DNA of 64,000 nucleotides, from positions 3,518,501 to 3,582,500 of the forward strand of contig NZ_CP131914.1 of assembly GCF_040529045.1 (NCBI RefSeq), given 5' to 3'. Source of the DNA: Xanthomonas indica. Lineage in GTDB: Bacteria > Pseudomonadota > Gammaproteobacteria > Xanthomonadales > Xanthomonadaceae. The notes below the pieces were generated by a model that saw nothing but the letters and a program-made list of their open reading frames with translations, did not search any database and was not told the origin of the DNA. The translations under genes were made by a program, and so were the position numbers. Of the stretch, positions 29,268 through 36,805 are shown piece by piece (the first letter of the stretch is position 1; each line of letters opens with the position of its first letter).

Positions 29268-29642
29268 TGCAATGTCCTTGATGGTGTTTTGTCACTGGTC
29301 AGGGCGGTGGCTGCGCCACACTTTCCGTCCGTGCCCTTACCGGCTTGTAAGCCCTTGATCCAATGAGGATCCGGGCGGGTCCTGTTGCCGCGCGAGCGGC
29401 AAACCCGATGAACTGGGCCGCGCATTATGCCAGGGCTTGGAATGCCTTGCAAATCATGCAGTTCGACTGGCGCTTGCGCGCCGGGATTCGGGATTCGGGA
29501 TTCGGGAAGACTGCGCGACGAGTGGCCACGCCGCACCCTCGCAGCAGCGCTGCGCTAGGAGGTCAGAAGGGACTGGGCACAGGGACCGGGAAACCGCGCC
29601 CTCACCTGCGGCGGGGCGCGATCCTGGGCTGCGCTCCGCGGA
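29268..29642 (-). other. infC-rpmI intergenic region (375 bp), leader and repeat, no gene
   Basis: No ORF resembles a protein. It contains a single-arm GGGATTC repeat (29483-29507) and, nearer rpmI, a minus-strand hairpin TTGCCGC/GCGGCAA (about 29383-29400). This could be part of an L20-type autoregulatory leader, which in other gammaproteobacteria controls rpmI-rplT. The leader role is inference. Confidence 0.5.
29483..29507. repeat. Tandem GGGATTC units (single arm of the 27388 repeat)
   Basis: Three gggattc units in a row (29483-29507). They are the same words as in the arms of the pheT-pheS inverted repeat, here without an opposing arm. Confidence 0.75.
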
Positions 29643-30167
29643 TCAGCGCTTCTTCGGCGCGATCATCATCACCATCTGCCGGCCTTCCAGGCGCGGGCGC
29701 GATTCGATGACGATGTCCTCGCCCAGGTCGGCCTCGATCCGCGCGGCCATTTCGCGACCGAGCTCCTGATGGCTCATCTCGCGACCGCGGAAGCGGATGT
29801 TGACCTTGACCTTGTCGCCCTCTTCGAGGAAGCGGCGCATGTTGCGCAGCTTGATCTGGTAATCGCCCTCGTCCGTGACCGGACGGAACTTGATTTCCTT
29901 GATCTCGACCTGCTTGGTCTTTTTCTTGGCTTCGTTGGCCTTCTTCTGCTGCTCGAACTTGAACTTGCCGAAGTCCATGATCTTGCAGACCGGCGGGTCG
30001 GCCTGCGGCTGGATCTCGACCAGATCCAGACCGTCTTCCTCGGCCATCGCCAGCGCTTCGTCGCGGCTCAACACGCCAACCATCTCGCCGTCTGCGCCGA
30101 TCACGCGCACGCGCGGCACGCGGATCTCTTGGTTCTTGCGGTTCTGTTTGTTGTCAGGGGTACTGAT
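29643..30167 (-). CDS. infC: Translation initiation factor IF-3, ATC start codon
   Basis: 174 residues if started at the ATC codon 30165-30167, which gives (M)[18 protein letters not shown], the N-terminus I remember from other Xanthomonas IF-3 proteins. A start at the GTG 30117-30119 would remove the first N-terminal-domain residues. The ATC has a good SD (GGGAG, 30176-30180) eight bases upstream. Conserved parts: [39 protein letters not shown] and [20 protein letters not shown]. Rare AUU/AUC-type starts are how IF-3 autoregulates its own translation in E. coli, so the same control is expected. Confidence 0.96.
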   Translation of the reverse strand: MSTPDNKQNRKNQEIRVPRVRVIGADGEMVGVLSRDEALAMAEEDGLDLVEIQPQADPPVCKIMDFGKFKFEQQKKANEAKKKTKQVEIKEIKFRPVTDEGDYQIKLRNMRRFLEEGDKVKVNIRFRGREMSHQELGREMAARIEADLGEDIVIESRPRLEGRQMVMMIAPKKR

Positions 30168-30192
30168 GTTGCAATCTCCCAGGGGAATCGGA

Positions 30193-30223
30193 CTGGCGCG
30201 AACGGAGGCTCCGTCCGCGCCAG
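30193..30223 (-). promoter_or_regulatory. Hairpin between thrS and infC
   Basis: A 14-bp stem (ctggcgcgaacgga 30193-30206 with tccgtccgcgccag 30210-30223, one G-U pair on the minus-strand RNA, loop ggc) ends 13 bases before the infC SD. There is no T-tract, so it is more likely an RNA processing or translational element than a terminator. Confidence 0.6.
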
Positions 30224-30230
30224 GGTGGTG

Positions 30231-32135
30231 TCACGCCAACTGCTCGGCGCGCAGCCGGTCGGCGAAGGCGGCGACCGACATGGTGCCCAGATCCTCCCCC
30301 GATCGCGTGCGGACCGCAATCGCGCCGTTTTCCGTCTCGCGGTCGCCCGCCACCAACAGGTACGGCACCCGCTGCAGCGTGTGTTCGCGAATCTTATAGC
30401 CGATTTTTTCGTTCCGCAAATCGGCCTCGATGCGGAAGCCTTGATTTGCAAGGAGTTTCCGCACGTTGTCTACATAGTCTGCCTGAGCATCGGTGATGTT
30501 CATGACCACGGCCTGCACCGGCGCCAGCCAGGCCGGGAACATGCCGGCATGGTGCTCGATCAGGATGCCGATGAACCGCTCCATCGAGCCGACGATGGCC
30601 CGGTGCAGCATCACCGGATGCTTCTTCTGGCTGTGCTCGTCCACGTACTCGGCGCCGAGGCGGCCGGGCATCATGAAATCCACCTGCATGGTGCCGAGCT
30701 GCCAGGTGCGGCCGATCGCGTCCTTCAGGTGGTACTCGATCTTCGGGCCGTAGAAGGCGCCCTCGCCCGGCAGCTCCTTCCACTCCACCCCGCAGGCGCC
30801 GAGCGCGGCGCGCAGCGCAGCCTCGGCCTTGTCCCAGGTCGCGTCGTCGCCGAGGCGCTTTTCCGGGCGCAAGGCGATCTTGATCTGGATGTCGTCGAAG
30901 CCGAAGTCGCCGTACACCTTCAGCGCCTGCTGGTGGAAGGCGGTGACCTCGGCCTCGATCTGCTGCTCGGTGCAGAAGATGTGGCCGTCGTCCTGGGTGA
31001 AGCCGCGCACACGCAGGATGCCGTGCAGCGCGCCGGACGGCTCGTTGCGGTGGCAGGCGCCGAACTCGCCGTAGCGGATCGGCAGGTCGCGGTAGCTGTG
31101 CAGGCCCTGGTTGAACACCTGCACGTGACCCGGGCAGTTCATCGGCTTGACCGCGTAGGTGCGCTTCTCCGACTCGGTGAAGAACATGTTGTCCTGGTAG
31201 TTGTCCCAGTGGCCGGACTTCTGCCACAGCGACACGTCCAGAATCTGCGGGCAGCGCACCTCGCCGTAGCCGCTGTCGCGGTAGACCTTGCGCATGTACT
31301 GCTCGACCACCTGCCAGATCGACCAGCCCTTGGGGTGCCAGAACACCAGGCCCGGACCCTCTTCCTGCAGGTGGAACAGGTCCTGCTGCTTGCCGATCTT
31401 GCGGTGGTCGCGCTTGTCGGCCTCTTCCATGCGCAGGATGTAGGCCTCGAGCTGCTTCTTGTCGGCCCAAGCGGTGCCGTAGATGCGCTGCAGCTGCTCG
31501 TTCTTGGCGTCGCCGCGCCAGTAGGCGCCGGAGATGCGGGTCAGCTTGAACGCCTTGAGGAAGCGCGTGTTTGGCACGTGCGGGCCGCGGCACATGTCCA
31601 CGTATTCCTGGTGGTAGTACAGGCCCATCGCGGTGACGTCGTCGGGCATGTCCTCGATCAAGCGCAGCTTGTAGTCCTCGCCGCGCTGCTTGAACAGGTC
31701 GATCACCTCGGCGCGCGGAGTGACCTTCTTGATCACGTCGTAGTCCTGCGCGATCAGTTCCTGCATGCGCTTCTCGATCGCTGCCAGGTCCTCGGGGGTG
31801 AACGGGCGCTCGCTGTAGATGTCGTAGTAGAAGCCCTCGGCGATGACCGGGCCGATCACCATCTTGACCTCGGGATACAGCTGCTTGACCGCGTGGCCGA
31901 CCAGGTGCGCGCAGGAGTGGCGGATGATCTCCACGCCCTCGGCGTCCTTGGCGGTGATCAGGCGCAGGCTGGCGTCGTGGTCGATGACGTCGCAGGCGTC
32001 GACCAGGCGGCCGTCGACCTGGCCGGCAATGGTGGCCTTGGCCAGGCCGGGACCGATGGACTGGGCCACGTCCATGGGGCTGACGGGATGTTCGAATTCG
32101 CGGCGGCTGCCGTCGGGGAGCGTGATCGTGATCAT
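30231..32135 (-). CDS. thrS: Threonyl-tRNA synthetase
   Basis: 634 residues from ATG 32135 ([19 protein letters not shown]). Domains: TGS (1-60), editing N2 domain (about 65-225) with [15 protein letters not shown], the HxxxH/C editing motif region, the class II catalytic core ([20 protein letters not shown] holding the zinc Cys, then [13 protein letters not shown] and [20 protein letters not shown], and [16 protein letters not shown]), and the C-terminal anticodon-binding domain. It charges tRNA-Thr and hydrolyses Ser-tRNA-Thr. It begins the thrS-infC-rpmI-rplT-pheST-ihfA series. A leader peptide and terminator-like hairpin upstream suggest Thr attenuation. Confidence 0.98.
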   Translation of the reverse strand: MITITLPDGSRREFEHPVSPMDVAQSIGPGLAKATIAGQVDGRLVDACDVIDHDASLRLITAKDAEGVEIIRHSCAHLVGHAVKQLYPEVKMVIGPVIAEGFYYDIYSERPFTPEDLAAIEKRMQELIAQDYDVIKKVTPRAEVIDLFKQRGEDYKLRLIEDMPDDVTAMGLYYHQEYVDMCRGPHVPNTRFLKAFKLTRISGAYWRGDAKNEQLQRIYGTAWADKKQLEAYILRMEEADKRDHRKIGKQQDLFHLQEEGPGLVFWHPKGWSIWQVVEQYMRKVYRDSGYGEVRCPQILDVSLWQKSGHWDNYQDNMFFTESEKRTYAVKPMNCPGHVQVFNQGLHSYRDLPIRYGEFGACHRNEPSGALHGILRVRGFTQDDGHIFCTEQQIEAEVTAFHQQALKVYGDFGFDDIQIKIALRPEKRLGDDATWDKAEAALRAALGACGVEWKELPGEGAFYGPKIEYHLKDAIGRTWQLGTMQVDFMMPGRLGAEYVDEHSQKKHPVMLHRAIVGSMERFIGILIEHHAGMFPAWLAPVQAVVMNITDAQADYVDNVRKLLANQGFRIEADLRNEKIGYKIREHTLQRVPYLLVAGDRETENGAIAVRTRSGEDLGTMSVAAFADRLRAEQLA

Positions 32136-32205
32136 GGGTGTCGGAGGAAAGGGAAACGGTGGGACGGCGTCCACGCCACCGTGGTGGCAGTCGCGACTGG
32201 GCGCG

Positions 32206-32235
32206 GGACAGAAAGAAGGCGCCACAAGGGCGCCT
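32206..32235 (-). terminator. Terminator-like hairpin in the thrS leader
   Basis: The stem aggcgcc (32217-32223) with ggcgcct (32229-32235), loop acaag, is followed on the minus strand by TTCTTTCT. It lies about 80 bp before the thrS ATG and 24 bp after a Thr-rich leader ORF, the arrangement of a transcription attenuator. Confidence 0.6.
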
Positions 32236-32259
32236 GCTCGGACAGCCTTGGGCGGGAAC

Positions 32260-32286
32260 TCACGCGAGGGCAGTGGTAGTGCTCAT
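32260..32286 (-). CDS. Putative threonine leader peptide for thrS
   Basis: A nine-codon ORF reading MSTTTALA (ACT ACC ACT in the middle), located 124 bp upstream of the thrS start and directly before the terminator-like hairpin. Three consecutive Thr codons in front of the gene for Thr-tRNA ligase fit ribosome-mediated attenuation. The SD is weak, and a competing antiterminator is only partly visible (caagg/ccttg), so this is a proposal. Confidence 0.5.
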   Translation of the reverse strand: MSTTTALA

Positions 32287-32484
32287 GTCGCACGCTCGGC
32301 CGGCGTCGCCGCGGGCCACCCATGTCCGGATCAGATAGTGGGCAGATAGTAAACCAAAAGCGACCGATTGGTCACGGGCAAGGCTGGCGCGGCCCGGGAC
32401 GTGCCGTTACCGGACACCGCTGGCGTCGTTGGCGCGCCTCCAATCTCGCTGCGCCGCAGCAAGAGCTGCAGCGGCCGCCGTGGC

Positions 32485-33549
32485 ATGCTGGGCATTCGCT
32501 TTCTCCGCATCGGACGCGCCGTCATCAAAGGCAAGGCCACATCGCTGGACATCGCCTACCTGGCAGGCGTGTCGCAACCCACCGTCTCGCGCGCCCTGCG
32601 CGGCAGCCCGGCCGTCAACGAGCAGACCCGGCGCAAGATCCTGGCGATCGCGCGCGAGCTGAACTACAAGGTCGACAAGCACGCCTCCAGCCTGCGCCTG
32701 CGCAATGCCGGCACCCTGGCGCTGCTGTTCTTCGAAGACCCGACCACCGACGACTCGCTGATCAACCCGTTCTTCCACTCGATGCTGGGGTCGATCACCC
32801 GCGCCTGCGCCCGTCATGGCTACGACTTGCTGGTGTCGTTCCAGCAACTGTCGGACAACTGGCGCGCCGACTACGGCGACAGCCAGAAGGCCGATGGGCT
32901 GATCCTGCTCGGCTACGGCGACTACCTGCAGGCGCAGCAGCGGCTGCAGCACCTGGTCGACCAGGGCACCCATTTCGTGCGCTGGGGCGCGGTGCTGCCC
33001 GGGCAGCCGGGAGTGTCGATCGGCAGCGACAACTTCCAGGGCGGCCACGACATCACCGCGCACCTGCTGGCGCAGGGCCGCCGTCGCATCGCCTTCCTCG
33101 GCGACGCCTCCAACCATTACCCCGAATTCCTGGAACGCTACCGCGGCCATCTGCAGGCGCTGCGCGCGGCCGGCGCCGACGCCACGCCGGCACTGCAGGT
33201 CGATGCGATCACCACCGAACAGTCCGGCTACGAGGCGGCCCTGGCCCTGCTCGGCGGCGGCGAGCGTTTCGATGCGCTGTTCGCCGCCAGCGACCTGATC
33301 GCGATCGGCGCGTTGAAGGCCTTGCGCGAGCACGGCCTGCGCGTGCCCGAGGACGTGGCCCTGGCCGGCTTCGACGATATCCCGGTCGCCGCCAGCGTCG
33401 ATCCGGCGCTGTCGACGGTGCAGCAGGACACCAAGCTGGCCGGTGCGGTGCTGGTGGACACCTTGCTGGCGCAGATCGCCGGGCAGCCGGTGAGCAGCCG
33501 CACCCTGCCGGTCACGCTGGCGCTGCGCGGCTCCTCGCTGCGCAGCTGA
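32485..33549 (+). CDS. LacI-family regulator of the maltodextrin locus
   Basis: 354 residues from the ATG at 32485; an in-frame ATG-like start at 32368 would add 39 Arg/Gly-rich residues and is unlikely. The helix-turn-helix is TSLDIAYLAGVSQPTVSRAL, hinge helix NYKVDKHASSLRLRNAG, then a periplasmic-binding-protein-like sensor domain (TLALLFFEDPTTDD, VSIGSDNFQGGHDIT, RRRIAFLGDAS, DALFAASDLIAIGALKAL, VALAGFDDIPVA). It stands at the edge of a starch/maltodextrin gene group. Three copies of a 14-bp near-palindrome upstream of those genes are the best candidates for its operators (inference). The inducer is probably maltose or a maltooligosaccharide. Confidence 0.9.
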   Translation: MLGIRFLRIGRAVIKGKATSLDIAYLAGVSQPTVSRALRGSPAVNEQTRRKILAIARELNYKVDKHASSLRLRNAGTLALLFFEDPTTDDSLINPFFHSMLGSITRACARHGYDLLVSFQQLSDNWRADYGDSQKADGLILLGYGDYLQAQQRLQHLVDQGTHFVRWGAVLPGQPGVSIGSDNFQGGHDITAHLLAQGRRRIAFLGDASNHYPEFLERYRGHLQALRAAGADATPALQVDAITTEQSGYEAALALLGGGERFDALFAASDLIAIGALKALREHGLRVPEDVALAGFDDIPVAASVDPALSTVQQDTKLAGAVLVDTLLAQIAGQPVSSRTLPVTLALRGSSLRS

Positions 33550-33650
33550 CGCGGTCGATTTGGGTCACGGCAGCGCCCCCGGCGCTCAGCGGGCCGGGGC
33601 ATCAAGACCGTGACGCAGGCGCGGGGACGCAGCGCCAGCCCCCGCCGCGC

Positions 33651-35336
33651 TCAGGGCGCCGGCGCGACGCCGTCCTTGGCCGCCATCAGCCAGCGCAGCC
33701 GCGCGCGCAGGTCCGGGCGCACGATCGGCGCATCGGACAGGAACACGCGCACGCCGTGTGCCGGCACCTCGGCGCGCAACGCATGGGACACCTCGGTGGC
33801 GCTGCCGTCGAAGCCGTCGTGCCAGGTGCCGGGCTGCAGGTAGCGGCGCACCTCCAGCGTGCGTGGCGCGTCGCTCTTGTTCAGCAGCACCAGCGCGGTC
33901 TGGGTGCTGCCCGCGTGCTGGAACACCCGGTAGAACACCGCCTCGTCGCCGGACAACTGCAGGTCGAGCTGCAGGCCGCGCTGCAGCGCCGGGCTGCGCT
34001 GGCGCAGCGTGGCGATGCGCCGCAGCGGCGCGAAGATCGGGCTGGACGGGGCGGCATCCACCCGCTCCTGGCCGAAGTAGTTGCGGTTGCCGGCATGCTC
34101 CGCGCGGCCACGCATGAAGCCGGTCTCCGAGCCGTAGTAGATCACCGGGATGCCGCGCGCGGTGAACAGCCAGTTGTGCGCGTCGATGAAACCGGCGTCG
34201 CTGGCGTCCAGTCGCGCCATGTCGTGGTTGTCGTAGAAGGTCATCAGCTCGTACGGATTGGCGTACGGGCCGCGCTCCAGGTACAGCGCCGGCTGCAGCG
34301 TCTCGTAGCCGCGCCGGGCGTGGCCGAACGTCGCCGCCAGCGCCTGCTTGAGCGGGAAATCCAGCACGCTGACGCCGGCGTTGCCGGCCCAGGTGTGGCC
34401 GGCGATCTTGTGCGCGTTGTAGTCGAAGTCCTCGCCGAACATGAACATGCCCGGGCGCTGCGCGCGGATGCGGCGCACGAACTCGTGCCAGAAGCTGTCC
34501 GGCATCCAGCCGATGGTGTCGATGCGGAACGCGTCGGCGCCCTGCCCCAGCCATTGCGAGTAGGCGCCGACCAGATACTCCATCACCGCCGGGTTGCGCT
34601 CATTGAAATCGGACAATTGCGCCAGGTTGCCGCTGGTGTTGTAGAACGCGTGCAGCGGGTTGTGCGCCGGGTCGAGCCTGGACGGCGGCAGGTTCTGGTG
34701 ATCGGCGATGAGCTTGCCGTCGCGGTCGAACACCTGGCCGAACATCGGCTGGCGCTTGGGCATGGTCCAGGCCGGCGAGCCGTGGTTGCCGACGATGTCC
34801 AGCACCACCTTCAGCTGCTGCGCGTGCATCGCCTGGGTGAAGCCGGCGAAATCCAGGCCCGGGCTCGGCAGATGCTCGTCGAGCTTGTAGAAGTTGACGC
34901 CCCAGTAGCCGTGGTAGCCGGTCTTGCCGCGGTCGCTCAGCGAGCTGCCCCAGGTGATCGGCTTGCCGCCGGTGAAGGCCTCGTCCGGGTTGTCGACGAT
35001 CGGGGTGATCCACACCGCGCCGAACCCCAGGTCGCGGATGTAGCCGGCGTTGTCGACCACGCCCTTGAAGTCGCCGCCGAGGTAGCCGATGTTGTCGCTC
35101 TCGCCCGGCGGCGCCGGGATCGGGATGTCGAAGGTGCGATGCGCGCCGCCCTGGTCACGATGATCGTTGCCCGGGTCGCCGTTGACGAAGCGATCGGTGA
35201 CCACGAAATACACCGCCTCGCTGGCAAACGGCTCCAGCGTGCCGTAGAACTCCTCCTGCGCCGGCGCCTGGGCCTGCGCCGATGCAGCGCAGGCACCCAG
35301 CAGGGCCAGCGCCAACAGCGACATCCGATCGATCAT
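33651..35336 (-). CDS. Exported alpha-amylase / cyclomaltodextrinase-like GH13 enzyme
   Basis: 561 residues. An N-terminal export signal (MIDRMSLLALALLGACAASAQA) contains a possible lipobox L13-G14-A15-C16, so it may be a lipoprotein. GH13 barrel: AVYFVVTDRFVNGDP at the start, DLGFGAVWITPIVDNP, VVLDIVGNHGSPAW, DAFRIDTIGW with nucleophile D273, FGEDFDYNAHKI with acid/base E302, and FYDNHDMARLD with D372. A beta-sandwich C-terminal domain follows. It should cut starch or long maltodextrins in the periplasm or at the surface. The ATG overlaps the stop of the MFS transporter gene (ATGA). Confidence 0.92.
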   Translation of the reverse strand: MIDRMSLLALALLGACAASAQAQAPAQEEFYGTLEPFASEAVYFVVTDRFVNGDPGNDHRDQGGAHRTFDIPIPAPPGESDNIGYLGGDFKGVVDNAGYIRDLGFGAVWITPIVDNPDEAFTGGKPITWGSSLSDRGKTGYHGYWGVNFYKLDEHLPSPGLDFAGFTQAMHAQQLKVVLDIVGNHGSPAWTMPKRQPMFGQVFDRDGKLIADHQNLPPSRLDPAHNPLHAFYNTSGNLAQLSDFNERNPAVMEYLVGAYSQWLGQGADAFRIDTIGWMPDSFWHEFVRRIRAQRPGMFMFGEDFDYNAHKIAGHTWAGNAGVSVLDFPLKQALAATFGHARRGYETLQPALYLERGPYANPYELMTFYDNHDMARLDASDAGFIDAHNWLFTARGIPVIYYGSETGFMRGRAEHAGNRNYFGQERVDAAPSSPIFAPLRRIATLRQRSPALQRGLQLDLQLSGDEAVFYRVFQHAGSTQTALVLLNKSDAPRTLEVRRYLQPGTWHDGFDGSATEVSHALRAEVPAHGVRVFLSDAPIVRPDLRARLRWLMAAKDGVAPAP

Positions 35337-36805
35337 GCATTCGCTCCCGAATCCGACGGCACCCACAGCACGCACAGCGCCGCCACCAGCAGGCTGCCGC
35401 CGCCGATCGCCAGCGCGTACAGCGGCCGGCCGCCGAGCCAGTGCGTGAGCACGAAGCCCAGCACGCTGACCGCGACCAACTGCGGGATCACGATGAAGAA
35501 ATTGAAAATGCCCATGTACACGCCCATCTTCGCCGCCGGCACACTGTCCGACAGCAAGGCGTAGGGCAGCGACAGGATCGAGGCCCAGGCGAAGCCCACG
35601 CCGACCATCGACAGCAGCAGCCACTGCGGATCGCGGATCCACAGGAACGACAGCAGGCCGGCCGCGCCCAGGCACAGGTTGAGCAGATGGCTCATGCGCA
35701 GCCCACAGGCGCGCACTAGCAGCGGAATGGCGATCGCGGCCAGTGCGGCGAAGCCGTTGTAGGCGGCGAACAGCACGCCGACCCAGTTTGCCCCGTCGTT
35801 GTAGGCGGCCGAGGTCGCATCGTGGGTGCCGTAGTGGGTCTGGGTGACCGCGGCGGTGGTATAGATCCACATCGCGAACAGGGCGAACCAGGAGAAAAAC
35901 TGCACCCAGGCCAGGCGCCGCATCGCCTGCGGCATGGTCTGCAGATCGCAGACGATGGACGCCAGCATGTGCCCACGGCGCAGGCGCGGCGCCATGCCCT
36001 GCAGCACGCCGTAGCCGAGGCACAGCCCGGCCAGCACGTAGAGCATGCGATCGCCATCGCTGAAGGCGATGGCCACCGCCCCGGCGATGCCCACCGCGCA
36101 CCACAGCGCAGCGGCGCCATCGACACGGCGCGGTTGCGCCGCCGTGGCGACGTCGCAGCCGTGCAGGTCCTCGGGTGGATACTCGCGGGTGCGCAGCACG
36201 GTCCAGCCGATGGACAGGAACAACACCGCGCCGCCGAGATAGAACGCGTAGCGCACCGTTGCCGGCACCTCGCCGGGAGCGGCGGTGTTGCTCACGCCCC
36301 AATGCGCCAACAGCCACGGCAGCATGCTCGCCACCACCGCGCCGACGCCGATGAAGAAGCTCTGCATCGCATAGCCGCTGGCGCGCTGGCGCGGCGGCAG
36401 CTGGTCGCCGACGAACGCACGGAACGGCTCCATCGAGATGTTGATCGAGGCGTCGAGCACCCACAGCATCCCGGCCGCTACCCACAGCGCCGGCGAGTTC
36501 GGCATCACCAGCAAGGCGAGCGTGGTGAACAGCGCGCCGACCATGAAGTACGGCCGACGCCGGCCGAAGCGGTTCCAGGTGCGGTCGGACAGGTAACCGA
36601 CGATGGGCTGCACGATCAGGCCGGTCAGCGGTGCGGCGATCCACAGTCCCGGCACCTGCTCCATGTCCGCGCCCAGGGTCTGGAAGATGCGGCTGGCATT
36701 GGCGTTCTGCAGGGCGAAGCCGAACTGGATGCCCAGGAAACCGAAACACATGTTCCAGATCTGCCAGAACGACAGCGCCGGCTTGGCGCGGGCCACGTCC
36801 CTCAT
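35333..36805 (-). CDS. MFS sugar transporter (probable maltose/maltodextrin carrier)
   Basis: 490 residues with 12 predicted helices. It is of the GPH/SLC45 sucrose-maltose carrier type: SFWQIWNMCFGFLGIQFGFAL at the start, GYLSDRTWNRFGRRRPYFMV as the loop 2-3 signature, and MEPFRAFVGDQLPPRQRASG after helix 4. It has a good SD (GGAGG, 7 bases before the ATG) and overlaps both neighbours by 4 bp, so it forms one operon with the six-hairpin protein and the amylase. Substrate is inferred from context only; it would carry sugar from periplasm to cytoplasm. Confidence 0.9.
   Translation of the reverse strand: MRDVARAKPALSFWQIWNMCFGFLGIQFGFALQNANASRIFQTLGADMEQVPGLWIAAPLTGLIVQPIVGYLSDRTWNRFGRRRPYFMVGALFTTLALLVMPNSPALWVAAGMLWVLDASINISMEPFRAFVGDQLPPRQRASGYAMQSFFIGVGAVVASMLPWLLAHWGVSNTAAPGEVPATVRYAFYLGGAVLFLSIGWTVLRTREYPPEDLHGCDVATAAQPRRVDGAAALWCAVGIAGAVAIAFSDGDRMLYVLAGLCLGYGVLQGMAPRLRRGHMLASIVCDLQTMPQAMRRLAWVQFFSWFALFAMWIYTTAAVTQTHYGTHDATSAAYNDGANWVGVLFAAYNGFAALAAIAIPLLVRACGLRMSHLLNLCLGAAGLLSFLWIRDPQWLLLSMVGVGFAWASILSLPYALLSDSVPAAKMGVYMGIFNFFIVIPQLVAVSVLGFVLTHWLGGRPLYALAIGGGSLLVAALCVLWVPSDSGANA

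Larger units (their letters stand above)
32136..32484. other. thrS/lacI divergent intergenic region (349 bp)
   Basis: It contains the thrS leader (leader ORF 32260-32286 and hairpin 32217-32235, listed separately), a relatively AT-rich patch around 32330-32365 that likely holds the thrS promoter, and an inverted repeat gaccgattggtc at 32362-32373. The 14-bp maltodextrin operator is not present here. Confidence 0.55.

Noticed and set aside
32322-35564. 1080-residue plus-strand frame through lacI and the amylase
   Set aside because: It covers two well-supported genes in other frames and shows no motif.
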